A program made the position numbers and the translations under genes. The notes beneath the pieces were generated by a model. It was not told the DNA's origin. It ran no database searches and saw nothing but the letters and a program-made list of their open reading frames with translations. DNA of 64,000 bases from assembly GCA_964388485.1 (NCBI GenBank), contig CAYMAS010000001.1, positions 124,001 through 188,000 on the forward strand, given 5' to 3'. Shown here piece after piece: positions 28,545 to 36,183 of this stretch; position 1 is the stretch's first letter; each line of letters opens with the position of its first letter. The DNA is from JBCDKH01 sp964388485 (GTDB taxonomy: Bacteria > Planctomycetota > Phycisphaerae > Tepidisphaerales > Tepidisphaeraceae).

Positions 28545-29255
28545 CTAACGACGCCGCAACAGCGTCAAGCTGCCGAGGCCGAGGAGGGCGAGGCTCGCGG
28601 GTTCGGGCACCACGGCGGTGCCGCGGGCGGTGAGGTTGCCGACGACGCTCAGCTCGATCAGCGGATCGTCGTCGACCTGGCCGCTGAAGGCAATTGGGCC
28701 ACTGAAGACGACGCTGACCGTGCCGTCGCCGTTGTCGCTCGTGGCGAGATTGGCGACGGTGCCGCTGTCGAGTTCGAGGACGATCGGGTTGCCGGACAAG
28801 TCGTTGTTGCTCGGATCGTCGCCGATGAAGTTGACGAAGCCCATGTCGAGCGTCAGCACGCTGCCGCCGAGGTCGACGTCGCCGTTGGGCAGGACGCTGA
28901 GCACGGGCGAAGTGATGGTCCCGCTGACGTTGGAGGTGTCCGCGACCGACACGATGCCGAAGACGAGGTTCACGTCGGTGAAGGCGACATCCGTGCCGGC
29001 GAGCAGTTCGATGCTGGTTGGCGTGACGTTGTCGCTCGCGAAGGCCACGTCCGCCACGAGTGTGCCGCTGGCGTCGATCGAATCGCTCACCGGCAGCACG
29101 CCGAACGGCGGAACGGTGGCTTCGACGGTGAAGTTCGCCCGGTTCACGCCCGGTCCTGCCGGATCGAGGACCAGATCGACCGCCACGGCCGATGCGGAGG
29201 AAGAAGCCAGAGCCGCGGCAATCGCGACGACGGAAAAGGTTTGGAAGCTTTGCAT
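28545..29255 (-). CDS. PEP-CTERM exported protein 3
   Basis: The 236-residue protein has a signal peptide (FSVVAIAAALASSSASAVA), a repetitive beta-strand body rich in Asp, Val and Ser, and the tag VVPEPASLALLGLGSLTLLRRR. The body resembles other extracellular adhesin-like modules without a named domain (for example SGTITSPVLSVLPNGDVDLG). It diverges from recX; the shared 54-base gap holds a dyad at 29279. Confidence 0.85.
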   Translation of the reverse strand: MQSFQTFSVVAIAAALASSSASAVAVDLVLDPAGPGVNRANFTVEATVPPFGVLPVSDSIDASGTLVADVAFASDNVTPTSIELLAGTDVAFTDVNLVFGIVSVADTSNVSGTITSPVLSVLPNGDVDLGGSVLTLDMGFVNFIGDDPSNNDLSGNPIVLELDSGTVANLATSDNGDGTVSVVFSGPIAFSGQVDDDPLIELSVVGNLTARGTAVVPEPASLALLGLGSLTLLRRR

Positions 29256-29278
29256 GATCTCGCCGGCCGGGGGATCGG

Positions 29279-29300
29279 CCTGTGCTCACTGTGGCACAGG
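29279..29300. promoter_or_regulatory. 22-base dyad between PEP-CTERM gene 3 and recX
   Basis: CCTGTGC-TCACTGTG-GCACAGG has perfect 7-base arms around an 8-base centre, the form of a helix-turn-helix operator. It sits 24 bases upstream of the PEP-CTERM ATG and 10 upstream of the recX ATG, so it could control both. It bears no evident LexA box. Confidence 0.35.
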
Positions 29301-29309
29301 TTCGGTCGT

Positions 29310-29963
29310 ATGCCAACGCCCGTCTTGCTAAAGTTCCGTGTGCCGCATGTGACGGACATCACGCCTCAACGCCGTCGGCCCGAGCGTCGGAACGTCTTTA
29401 TTGACGGTGAATTCGCGTTCGGCTGCAACGTCAACGTGATCGCCCGGTTCCGCCTGCAGCAGGGTCAGGAAATCGATGCCGGCCTGCGTCGGCAGATCGA
29501 AGCGGGCGAGGTCCGGCAGGAGGCGTTCGACCACGCCCTCCGGCTCGTCGGCGGGCGTCGACAGAGCGAAAAGGAAGTCCGGCAAAAGCTCGGCCGCAAG
29601 GAGTACGGGCCGAACGTGGTCGATGCGGTTGTGGCCGACTGCAAGCGGCTCGGATACCTCGACGACGCCGCCTACGCCGCCAGTCGGGCGCGGGATGCGG
29701 CGGTGCTCAAGAAGCACGGCCAGCAGCGGGCGGTGTCGGAGATGGTGGCCAAAGGCGTCGACCGGTCGCTTGCCGAGGCCGCGGCTAATGAGGCGTACGA
29801 GGAGGTGGATGCGGTGCAGATGGCGACGGATCTGGCGAAGAAGCGGCTGCCGTCGCTGCAGCGGCTGGAGCCCGACGCGGCGAAGCGGCGACTCATCGGT
29901 TACCTGCAGCGTCGCGGGTTCGACTTCGAAACGGTCCGCACGGTCGTGGAGCGAGTGCTTTGA
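29310..29963 (+). CDS. recX: Regulatory protein RecX
   Basis: The 217-residue protein consists of repeated three-helix RecX units: FDHALRLVGGRRQSEKEVRQKL, VVADCKRLGYLDDAAYAASRA, AVSEMVAKGVDRSLAEAA and IGYLQRRGFDFETVRTVVE. The (G/R)xS-E-xE-(I/V)R-x-KL and LGYLDDxxYA motifs are diagnostic. RecX modulates RecA filaments. An N-terminal domain (VTDITPQRRRPERRNVFIDG) is typical of longer RecX proteins, and a GTG at 29349 is an alternative start. recA is not in the window. Confidence 0.88.
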   Translation: MPTPVLLKFRVPHVTDITPQRRRPERRNVFIDGEFAFGCNVNVIARFRLQQGQEIDAGLRRQIEAGEVRQEAFDHALRLVGGRRQSEKEVRQKLGRKEYGPNVVDAVVADCKRLGYLDDAAYAASRARDAAVLKKHGQQRAVSEMVAKGVDRSLAEAAANEAYEEVDAVQMATDLAKKRLPSLQRLEPDAAKRRLIGYLQRRGFDFETVRTVVERVL

Positions 29964-30018
29964 GGGACATGCACTCTGGTAGCCGCGGAGACATTGGACG
30001 CTCCTCTACCGTCCGCTC

Positions 30019-30792
30019 GTGATCGACACGCACTGTCACCTGAACTTCCCGCAACTCGCCGCGGACCGGGCGGGCGTGATGGAGCGAGCCGCCGCGGCCG
30101 GTGTGACGCACTGCATCAACATCGGCGTCCACGCCGCCGACAGCGAGGCGGGCGTTCTGCTCGCGGCGACCGACGAACGAATCGCCACGACCGTCGGCGT
30201 CCACCCGTGCTACGACGAGTCGGCCCACGATGTCACCAGCCAGCTACGCGACCTTGCCGCCGATGTGAACGTCGTTGCGATCGGCGAGTGCGGGCTCGAC
30301 TACTTCCACGACGATGTGCCGCGAGACGTGCAGCGGGCGTCGTTCCTGCGACAGCTGAATTTGGCGGCGGCGGTCGATCTGCCGGTCGTCATCCACAGCC
30401 GCGAGTCGATCCCGGACTGCGTCGAGATCGTCCGTGACTTTCCATTGATCCGGGCGGTCTTCCACTGCTTCACCGCCGGTCCGGCCGAGGCGGAGCTGAT
30501 CGCGGAAGCGGGTCACTACGTCGGCTTCACCGGGCCCTTGACGTTCAAAAAGAGCGACGCGATCCGCGAGGCGGCGAAGCGTTTGCCGGCAAATCGGGTG
30601 CTGGTGGAGACGGATTCGCCCTACCTCTCGCCCGAGCCGCTGCGTGGCAAGCGACCGTGCGAGCCGGGCTACGTGGCCCACACGCTGGCGAAGCTGGCGA
30701 ACGTTCGCGGCTGGAGCGTGGCGGAGGCGGATCGGATGACGACCGAAAACTGCCATCGGCTTTTCACTTGGCCTGCGGCGACGTCAGACTGA
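30019..30792 (+). CDS. tatD: TatD-family metal-dependent nuclease
   Basis: The 257-residue TIM-barrel protein (GTG start) has the metal ligands in order: DTHCHL at the N-terminus, GECGLDY, VIHSRE, VFHCFT and ETDSPYLSPEP. The family are 3'-5' exonucleases of DNA/RNA repair and turnover (TatD/YcfH). Length is normal. It follows recX by 55 bases on the same strand, a plausible two-gene DNA-maintenance unit. The best match within the family (YcfH versus TatD) cannot be told by eye. Confidence 0.92.
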   Translation: MIDTHCHLNFPQLAADRAGVMERAAAAGVTHCINIGVHAADSEAGVLLAATDERIATTVGVHPCYDESAHDVTSQLRDLAADVNVVAIGECGLDYFHDDVPRDVQRASFLRQLNLAAAVDLPVVIHSRESIPDCVEIVRDFPLIRAVFHCFTAGPAEAELIAEAGHYVGFTGPLTFKKSDAIREAAKRLPANRVLVETDSPYLSPEPLRGKRPCEPGYVAHTLAKLANVRGWSVAEADRMTTENCHRLFTWPAATSD

Positions 30793-31132
30793 CGCGTTGC
30801 GCACCGGCGGCCGCCGATGCATTCGGCGAAACTTGCCGCGGCGGTTCGGCGCTCCACGTGGAGCGCGTGGCATCGTCGATTGGCCACGGCGGCGGGGCTT
30901 TCGGCGGGCGACGCGCTCCACGTGGAGCGCCTTTGGCGTCGCGGCGGCGGTCGGGCGGGTTCACTTTCTGGTCCGGGAGGTGTCGCCGAAGTCGGTGCGG
31001 CGTTCAGAAACCAGACGCGAACGTTGGATGTCCGTGGAGGTTCTAGACGGTCTCGGCCACTTGGTGCGTCCGACAGGTTGTCATCGCAACCAAACGGAGC
31101 GGCGTGGGCATGACCTGCGCGACCATCCTGCT
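30793..31132. other. 340-base gap with two identical 18-base palindromes
   Basis: Between tatD (+) and the convergent fusion gene (-), I see no convincing gene; open frames here are Arg/Trp-rich and lack domains. It contains GCGCTCCACGTGGAGCGC at 30849 and 30913 (listed separately). The region from 30931 to 31132 shows no other repeat or hairpin I can name. Confidence 0.5.
30849..30930. repeat. Two exact copies of GCGCTCCACGTGGAGCGC
   Basis: The perfect 18-base palindrome occurs at 30849-30866 and again at 30913-30930, 46 bases apart. Each can form a 9-base-pair-per-arm cruciform or hairpin. The location downstream of tatD and upstream (in 3' sense) of the convergent fusion gene matches the other REP-like pairs here. 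Confidence 0.8.
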
Positions 31133-32647
31133 CTACGAGAAGAACATCGCCGCCGCGTCGAGGTCGCCGCCGGTGAGTTCGTGACCCGCGTCTTGCCAGA
31201 CTGTCGTCACGTCCGCGTTCGCCTCGCCCAGCAGGGTCGCCAGCGCCTCGACGTGGTCCGGCGGGGCGATCGGGTCGGTCTTGCCCGCCAGCAGCAGGAT
31301 CCGGCGGCCTCCGAGGTCCGGCATCGTCTTAGGCCGCAGCGGCACCATCGGACGCATTAGCACCGCCGACCGCAGGACGTTTGGCTCCAGCAGCATCGCC
31401 GCCGAGGCGATATTCGCGCCGTTGCTGTAGCCGACGGCATCGACGGTCGCGGCGTCGATGCCGTACCGCTCTGCCTGCGCCCGCACGAAGCCGGCCAATG
31501 CCTTCGCCTCCCGAAGTACGCTGGCCTCGTCGAAAACGCCCTCCGCCAGCCGCCGGAAGAACCGCGGCATGCCCCGCTCGTCGACCCGCCCACGCGGCAA
31601 CAGGACGTTGGCCGACGCGTCGATTTTCTGCGCCAGGCCGATGAGGTCGGTCTCGTCGCCGCCGGTGCCGTGCAGGGCCAGGATCGTCCGCGTCGCCTCC
31701 GGCTGTGGCTCCCAGCGGTGGATGAAGACCGGGCCCGTTGCCGGCGTCGGCAGATCCGGTAGCCCGCTCTCGATGGACCGCCGATGCTGCTCGTACTGCG
31801 GCGGCAGCTTGAGCGCTTCACCAAGCGACGCCAACGGTTCGTCCGCGTCAAATCCGGGCGGATCCGTCGCCAGCTCGAACAACACGCCGCCCGGCTCGCG
31901 GAAGTAGACGCTGTGGAAGTACTGCCGGTCGATCACCGGCGTCGGCTCGAGCCCGAGGCCGATCACCCGCTTCCGCATGACCAACTCGTCGTCGTCCTCG
32001 CCGACGCGGAAAGCGACATGGTGAATCGTCCCGGCTCCGCCTTGATTCCGCTGCATGGAGCCGACCTCTTCGAGATCGATGTATCGGCCGATGACGGCGT
32101 CGTTAGCGACGAGCCGTGTCCCGTCGCCGACGAAGCCGAGGGTGTGGAGCACCTGCCGGGTGGCGCCGAGCGTCGGGACCCAGAGCGTGACCGAGTGGAC
32201 GCCTCGGATCGCACGGTCCGCCGGCACCGTGCCGCCGCCATAGCCCAGTGGTCCTTGGGCCGTGCCGACGAGTTCCAGCCGCAGGCCGTCAGGATCGACG
32301 AACGCCAGCACCGGCTCGCCGTGCTTCTCCTTCGTCTCCACCTCGACCGCAGCACCGCTCAGCCGTTCCTTCCACCACGTCATCGATTCCGCCGGCACCG
32401 CCAGCGAGCAGACCGCCGCAATCCCGCGGCCGAGCGTGCCGGCACGGGCTCCTTTGTACGGAAAGAACGTTAGGATCGATCCAGGCGAGCCGTGCTCATC
32501 GCCGTAGTAGAGGTGGTAGGTTTGCGGGTCGTCGAAGTTGACGGTCTTCTTGACCGCCCGCAGCCCGAATACGCCGGCATAGAAGTCGCGATTGGCCCGC
32601 GCGTCGGAGCTGATCGCCGTGACGTGGTGGATGCCGGTGGCGGACAT
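31133..32647 (-). CDS. Ring-cleaving dioxygenase (MhqO-like) fused to carboxylesterase (MhqD-like)
   Basis: The 504-residue protein has two VOC modules (residues 1-300), starting GIHHVTAISSDARANRDFYAG and repeating as GVHSVTLWV and TIHHVAFRV. The expected Fe ligands are His7/8, the His of TIHHV and the Glu of VLFELATD. From about residue 315 an alpha/beta-hydrolase follows (ILALHGTGGDETDL, nucleophile elbow GYSNGA near 406, GHELTGGD with the catalytic His). In Bacillus MhqO and MhqD are separate products for quinone/hydroquinone detoxification; here they are one chain. Start MSATGIHHV at 32647. No regulator is adjacent. Confidence 0.88.
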   Translation of the reverse strand: MSATGIHHVTAISSDARANRDFYAGVFGLRAVKKTVNFDDPQTYHLYYGDEHGSPGSILTFFPYKGARAGTLGRGIAAVCSLAVPAESMTWWKERLSGAAVEVETKEKHGEPVLAFVDPDGLRLELVGTAQGPLGYGGGTVPADRAIRGVHSVTLWVPTLGATRQVLHTLGFVGDGTRLVANDAVIGRYIDLEEVGSMQRNQGGAGTIHHVAFRVGEDDDELVMRKRVIGLGLEPTPVIDRQYFHSVYFREPGGVLFELATDPPGFDADEPLASLGEALKLPPQYEQHRRSIESGLPDLPTPATGPVFIHRWEPQPEATRTILALHGTGGDETDLIGLAQKIDASANVLLPRGRVDERGMPRFFRRLAEGVFDEASVLREAKALAGFVRAQAERYGIDAATVDAVGYSNGANIASAAMLLEPNVLRSAVLMRPMVPLRPKTMPDLGGRRILLLAGKTDPIAPPDHVEALATLLGEANADVTTVWQDAGHELTGGDLDAAAMFFS

Positions 32648-32656
32648 GAGGGAACG

Positions 32657-32767
32657 GTAGTGATGAGTGATGAATTGGGGAGTGATGATTGGCAGAAACG
32701 GGCGTGCTACGGCGGAGGTTGGACGCTTCTGGAACTCATCACTCCGCAACTCATCACTCATCACTAC
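32657..32767. repeat. 111-base inverted repeat between divergent genes
   Basis: Left arm 32657-32688 begins GTAGTGATGAGTGATGA; right arm 32736-32767 is its inverse with 30 of 32 matches. The loop is 47 bases. It fills nearly the whole 128-base divergent gap between the fusion gene (-) and the hydroxyacid dehydrogenase (+). Either the promoters are inside the element or it inserted between them. Confidence 0.85.
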
Positions 32768-32775
32768 CCTCAGCC

Positions 32776-33756
32776 ATGGACCAAGCCGCGCCCAAAATCG
32801 TGATCCTCGACGCCTACACCGCCAATCCGGGAGACCTGAGTTGGCAGCCGGTCGAAGCCGTCGGCGACACGACTGTCCTTGATCGCACCGCTGCCGCCGA
32901 TGCCGGCGGGGCCATTGGCAACGACACGACGGCAGTGCTGACGAACAAGGTGCCGATCAGCGAGGACGTCCTGGCGCAGTGCCCCGCCCTGCAGTACGTC
33001 GGCGTCTTGGCGACAGGGTTCAACGTCGTCGACCTCGACGCCTGCCGACGGCGCGGCGTGACTGTCACCAACATTCCGGCCTACTCGACGGCTTCAACGG
33101 CACAGCACGCCATGTCGCTGCTCCTGGAGCTGACGAACCGAGCGGGGCGGACGTCTGTCGCTTCTCAGGAGAAGTGGCCCCAGTCGCAGGACTTCAGCTA
33201 CACCGAGGGCGGGCTGACGGAGCTTGACGGCCTGACGTGCGGCGTCGTCGGCTTCGGGGCGATCGGCAAACAGTTCTGCCGACTCGCCAAGGCATTCGGC
33301 ATGAAAGTGGTCGTCCACACGGCCAACCCGGCCAAGCACGAGGCGGCGGCGGAGGAGATCGGCGTCACGTTCCAGTCGCTCGACGAGCTCCTTTCGACGA
33401 GCGACGTCATCAGCCTGCACTGCCCGCTGACCGACGAGACGAAGGGCCTCATCGGCGGCGAGAACCTCGGCAAGCTCAAGCGAGGCGTCCTGCTGATCAA
33501 CACCGGCCGCGGCCCGCTGCTCGACGAGGCCGCGGTGGCGAAGGCGCTCGACGACGGCACCATCGGCCAGGCCGGCGTCGACGTTTTGTCGACCGAGCCG
33601 CCTGCGCCGGACAATCCGCTGTTGTCCGCGAAGAACATCGTCATCACGCCCCACGTCGCGTGGGCCACAAAGGCAGCACGCACCCGGTTGATCGACATCG
33701 CCGCCGACAACCTCAAGAGCTTCTTCGCGGGCGACCCGAAGAACGTCGTGTCGTGA
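32776..33756 (+). CDS. D-2-hydroxyacid dehydrogenase, glycerate dehydrogenase type
   Basis: The 326-residue enzyme has the N-terminal catalytic domain ending ATGFNVVDLDACRRRGVTVTNIPAY and the NAD-binding motif GVVGFGAIGKQFCRLA. The catalytic triad is Arg in NTGRGPLLDE, Glu in VLSTEPP and His in TPHVAWAT. The pattern with STASTAQHAMSLLLEL is characteristic of hydroxypyruvate/glycerate dehydrogenases (HprA-like), NAD(P)H-dependent reduction of hydroxypyruvate. ATG at 32776 is 9 bases after the inverted repeat. A different 2-hydroxyacid substrate is possible. Confidence 0.88.
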   Translation: MDQAAPKIVILDAYTANPGDLSWQPVEAVGDTTVLDRTAAADAGGAIGNDTTAVLTNKVPISEDVLAQCPALQYVGVLATGFNVVDLDACRRRGVTVTNIPAYSTASTAQHAMSLLLELTNRAGRTSVASQEKWPQSQDFSYTEGGLTELDGLTCGVVGFGAIGKQFCRLAKAFGMKVVVHTANPAKHEAAAEEIGVTFQSLDELLSTSDVISLHCPLTDETKGLIGGENLGKLKRGVLLINTGRGPLLDEAAVAKALDDGTIGQAGVDVLSTEPPAPDNPLLSAKNIVITPHVAWATKAARTRLIDIAADNLKSFFAGDPKNVVS

Positions 33757-34047
33757 GGCGGTCAAAGAAGCGGATTGGTCTACCAGGAACGAAAGCTTTT
33801 CCCAAACGATCGCGACGTTCTGTGAGCCGCGGACCCTAGGTCCGCAGGTCTGACGAGCTGTCTTGCTGCAGTTGCTACCGCCTCTCCTGCAGAACGTCCA
33901 CGTCGCGATTGAAGCTTTGTCTCAGAAGGGGTGTCCCATTGCAGCAGCCGAAATCGTCAGGCCTGCGGACCGTGGGTCCGCGGCTTACGGAGTGACAACC
34001 AGGTCTCTAGCGTGGGCTCGCTCACGTCCCCTACGCTGCCGACCCTC
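33757..34047. other. 291-base gap with family C palindromes
   Basis: Between the dehydrogenase and aroG (same strand) no gene is visible. Two inverted copies of a GCCGCGGACC...GGTCCGCAGG unit lie at 33824 and 33960. Weak echoes (GAAAGCTTTT at 33791, GAAGCTTTG at 33911) suggest an older, degraded repeat. The promoter for aroG is presumably in 33990-34040. Confidence 0.5.
33824..33987. repeat. Paired inverted palindromes, family C (REPIN-like)
   Basis: Unit 1 (33824-33850) has core GCGGACC-CTA-GGTCCGC. Unit 2 (33960-33987) has GCGGACC-GTG-GGTCCGC in the opposite orientation; the asymmetric ends (GAGCC... and ...AGGTC) confirm the inversion. A single diverged copy is at 37693. Copy number two plus one, with an inverted pair, matches the REPIN arrangement. 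Confidence 0.8.
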
Positions 34048-35112
34048 ATGAGTGATGCGGCGACGGAAAACGTGAATGTGCTCGGCTTCTCGCCACTTCG
34101 CAGTCCGGCCGAGTTGTCCAGGGCGTTGCCGGCATCGGATGAGGTGCGTCGGCGGGTTTCGGATTATCGTGAGGAAATCTCGCGAATCCTCGCCGGCGAC
34201 GATTCTCGCCTGCTCGTCATCGCCGGGCCCTGCAGCATCCATGATGTCGCCGCGGCAGAGGAGTTTGCGACGAAGCTCAAGACGTTGGCCGATGACGTGC
34301 GGGACCGGGCGATGGTGGTCATGCGGGTCTACTTCGAGAAGCCGCGGACGACGGTCGGCTGGAAAGGTTTGATCAACGATCCGTTCCTCTACAGCGACCG
34401 CGAATTCGACATGGACACGGGCCTGCGGATCGCCAGGCAGCTGCTGCTTCGGGTGGCGGAAATCGGTCTACCGGCGGCGACGGAGTTTTTGGACCCGTTC
34501 ACGCCGCAGTACCTCGACGACCTCGTTAGCTGGGCGGCCATCGGAGCGCGGACGACCGAGAGCCAGACGCACCGGCAAATGGCCAGCGGCCTGTCGATGC
34601 CGGTCGGCTTCAAGAACGCGACGACCGGCGACATCCAAGTCGCCCTCGACGCCATGGCCGCGGCCAAGGGGGCGCACCACTTCCTCGGCATCGACGATGA
34701 CGGCAGGGCGAGCATCGTCCACACGCGCGGCAACCCGACCAGCCACGTCATTCTCCGCGGCGGGCACAAGCGGTCGAATTTCGACGCCGACGACGTCGCC
34801 GACGCAGCGGAGCGTCTGGAGCGAGCGGGCCTGCCGCCGCGGTTGATGGTCGACTGCTCGCACGCCAACAGCTTCAAGAAGCACGAGCAGCAGGAAGTCG
34901 CCTTCCGCAGCGTCGTCGAGCAACGGACGGGCAAGATGTCGCCGGTCATCGGTGTCATGATCGAGGCCAACCTGCACGCGGGCCGGCAGAACCTGCCGGA
35001 CGACGCTGAAGGACGACGACACCTGAAGCACGGCGTCAGCGTGACCGATGCGTGCATCGGCTTCGATGAGCTTGCCAATCTCGTCACCACAACCGGCAAA
35101 ACGCGGTCGTAG
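34048..35112 (+). CDS. aroG: 3-deoxy-7-phosphoheptulonate (DAHP) synthase, class I
   Basis: The 354-residue protein has the AroF/G/H signatures LVIAGPCSIHD, VYFEKPRTTVGWKGLINDP, QLLLRVAEIGLPAATEFLDP, GFKNATTGDIQVA and LMVDCSHANSFKKHEQQ. It condenses PEP with erythrose 4-phosphate as the first step of aromatic amino acid synthesis. The sensitivity to Phe, Tyr or Trp cannot be told by eye. ATG at 34048 was chosen (upstream frame lacks homology). A GT2 gene starts 8 bases downstream. Confidence 0.96.
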   Translation: MSDAATENVNVLGFSPLRSPAELSRALPASDEVRRRVSDYREEISRILAGDDSRLLVIAGPCSIHDVAAAEEFATKLKTLADDVRDRAMVVMRVYFEKPRTTVGWKGLINDPFLYSDREFDMDTGLRIARQLLLRVAEIGLPAATEFLDPFTPQYLDDLVSWAAIGARTTESQTHRQMASGLSMPVGFKNATTGDIQVALDAMAAAKGAHHFLGIDDDGRASIVHTRGNPTSHVILRGGHKRSNFDADDVADAAERLERAGLPPRLMVDCSHANSFKKHEQQEVAFRSVVEQRTGKMSPVIGVMIEANLHAGRQNLPDDAEGRRHLKHGVSVTDACIGFDELANLVTTTGKTRS

Positions 35113-35120
35113 CGTGCGGC

Positions 35121-36092
35121 ATGAGGATCAGCGTCGCCCTGTGCACGTGCCAAGGCGAGAACCACCTAAGCACGCAACTGGAGAGCCTGGCGAGCCAGCA
35201 TCGCTTGCCCGACGAGCTGGTGGTCAGCGACGACGCATCGACCGACGGAACGCTGGACGTGCTCGAGGCATTCAAGGAAAGGGCGGCGTTTCCCGTGCGA
35301 ATCCATCGCAACGAGCAACGGCTTGGCATCATCGGCAACTTCGGCCGCACCTTCGAGGCTTATACGGGAGACGTGATCATGCCTTGCGATCAGGACGATC
35401 GCTGGCTGCCGCACAAGATCGCGGAGCAGGCCGAGGCGCTGTCGGATCCAGAGGTCACGTTGTGCCTGGGACACGCGATGGTCTGTGACGAGAACCTGGT
35501 GCCACTCGACAAGACGCACGGGGACGTGACGCGACTGACGGCGAAGTCGCGGGCGGCCATTGCGGCGGGTGACGGGTATCGCGGCCTCGTCGGGCATGGC
35601 GGCTATGTCGGGCATGCGATGGCCTTTCCGCGACGACTCCTCGACACCTTGTTGCCGATGCCCACGAGCACCGGGTGGGATCGGTGGCTGCAGCTCGTTG
35701 GCAGCTTTTGCGGCAAGACGGCGGAGCGGGGCGTGCTGACCCACTACCGCCGACACGAGCGTCAAGCATCCGGCAGCAACCACCGCTCCTTGTCTGCCGC
35801 GGCGAGGCAAGGCTTCAGCAAGCGGGTCGATCACCTCGACCTCGACCGACGCACGTGGCAGATGTTGCTCGAACGTCTGCAATCGGCCTACGCATCCGAG
35901 CCGCCCGCCGATGCGGAGCAACGGCTTCAGCTCGTCCGTCGGCGGATCGCGTTGAACGAACGTCGGCTCGCGATGCGGCGTCATCGTCTCGCCCGGACCA
36001 CCCTTGCCGTCGGCAGCCTCCTTCGCGGCGATTACCACGGGGTCGCTCGCGGTTGGCTGACGTTCGCTCGAGATCTGCGAGGCGGCGGGTGA
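35121..36092 (+). CDS. Glycosyltransferase family 2
   Basis: The 323-residue GT-A protein opens RISVALCTCQGENHLSTQLE, has ELVVSDDASTDGTLDVLEAF (the nucleotide-sugar Asp) and the DxD motif MPCDQDDRWLPHKI, and GYVGHAMAFPRRLL in the acceptor lobe, like rhamnosyl/galactosyl transferases of surface polysaccharides. The last 100 residues are Arg-rich helices (AEQRLQLVRRRIALNERRLAMRR), possibly membrane-associating. It is only 8 bases from aroG but functionally unrelated, so cotranscription is likely incidental. Confidence 0.87.
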   Translation: MRISVALCTCQGENHLSTQLESLASQHRLPDELVVSDDASTDGTLDVLEAFKERAAFPVRIHRNEQRLGIIGNFGRTFEAYTGDVIMPCDQDDRWLPHKIAEQAEALSDPEVTLCLGHAMVCDENLVPLDKTHGDVTRLTAKSRAAIAAGDGYRGLVGHGGYVGHAMAFPRRLLDTLLPMPTSTGWDRWLQLVGSFCGKTAERGVLTHYRRHERQASGSNHRSLSAAARQGFSKRVDHLDLDRRTWQMLLERLQSAYASEPPADAEQRLQLVRRRIALNERRLAMRRHRLARTTLAVGSLLRGDYHGVARGWLTFARDLRGGG

Positions 36093-36183
36093 CGATTGCG
36101 TGGTTCGACATGTCGACGCTCGACTGCATGCTGCCCAACGTCAAAGGGAGCGTCCTCTGCAGAAGTCTGGTAGCCTTGGCGTT

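Noticed and set aside
30797..31360. 187-codon open frame after tatD
   Set aside because: Arg-rich, spans the palindrome pair and runs antisense into the fusion gene; no domain or ribosome site.
33757..34047. CRISPR array from repeated palindromes
   Set aside because: Only two inverted units with no regular spacers; fits REPIN-like repeats, not CRISPR.
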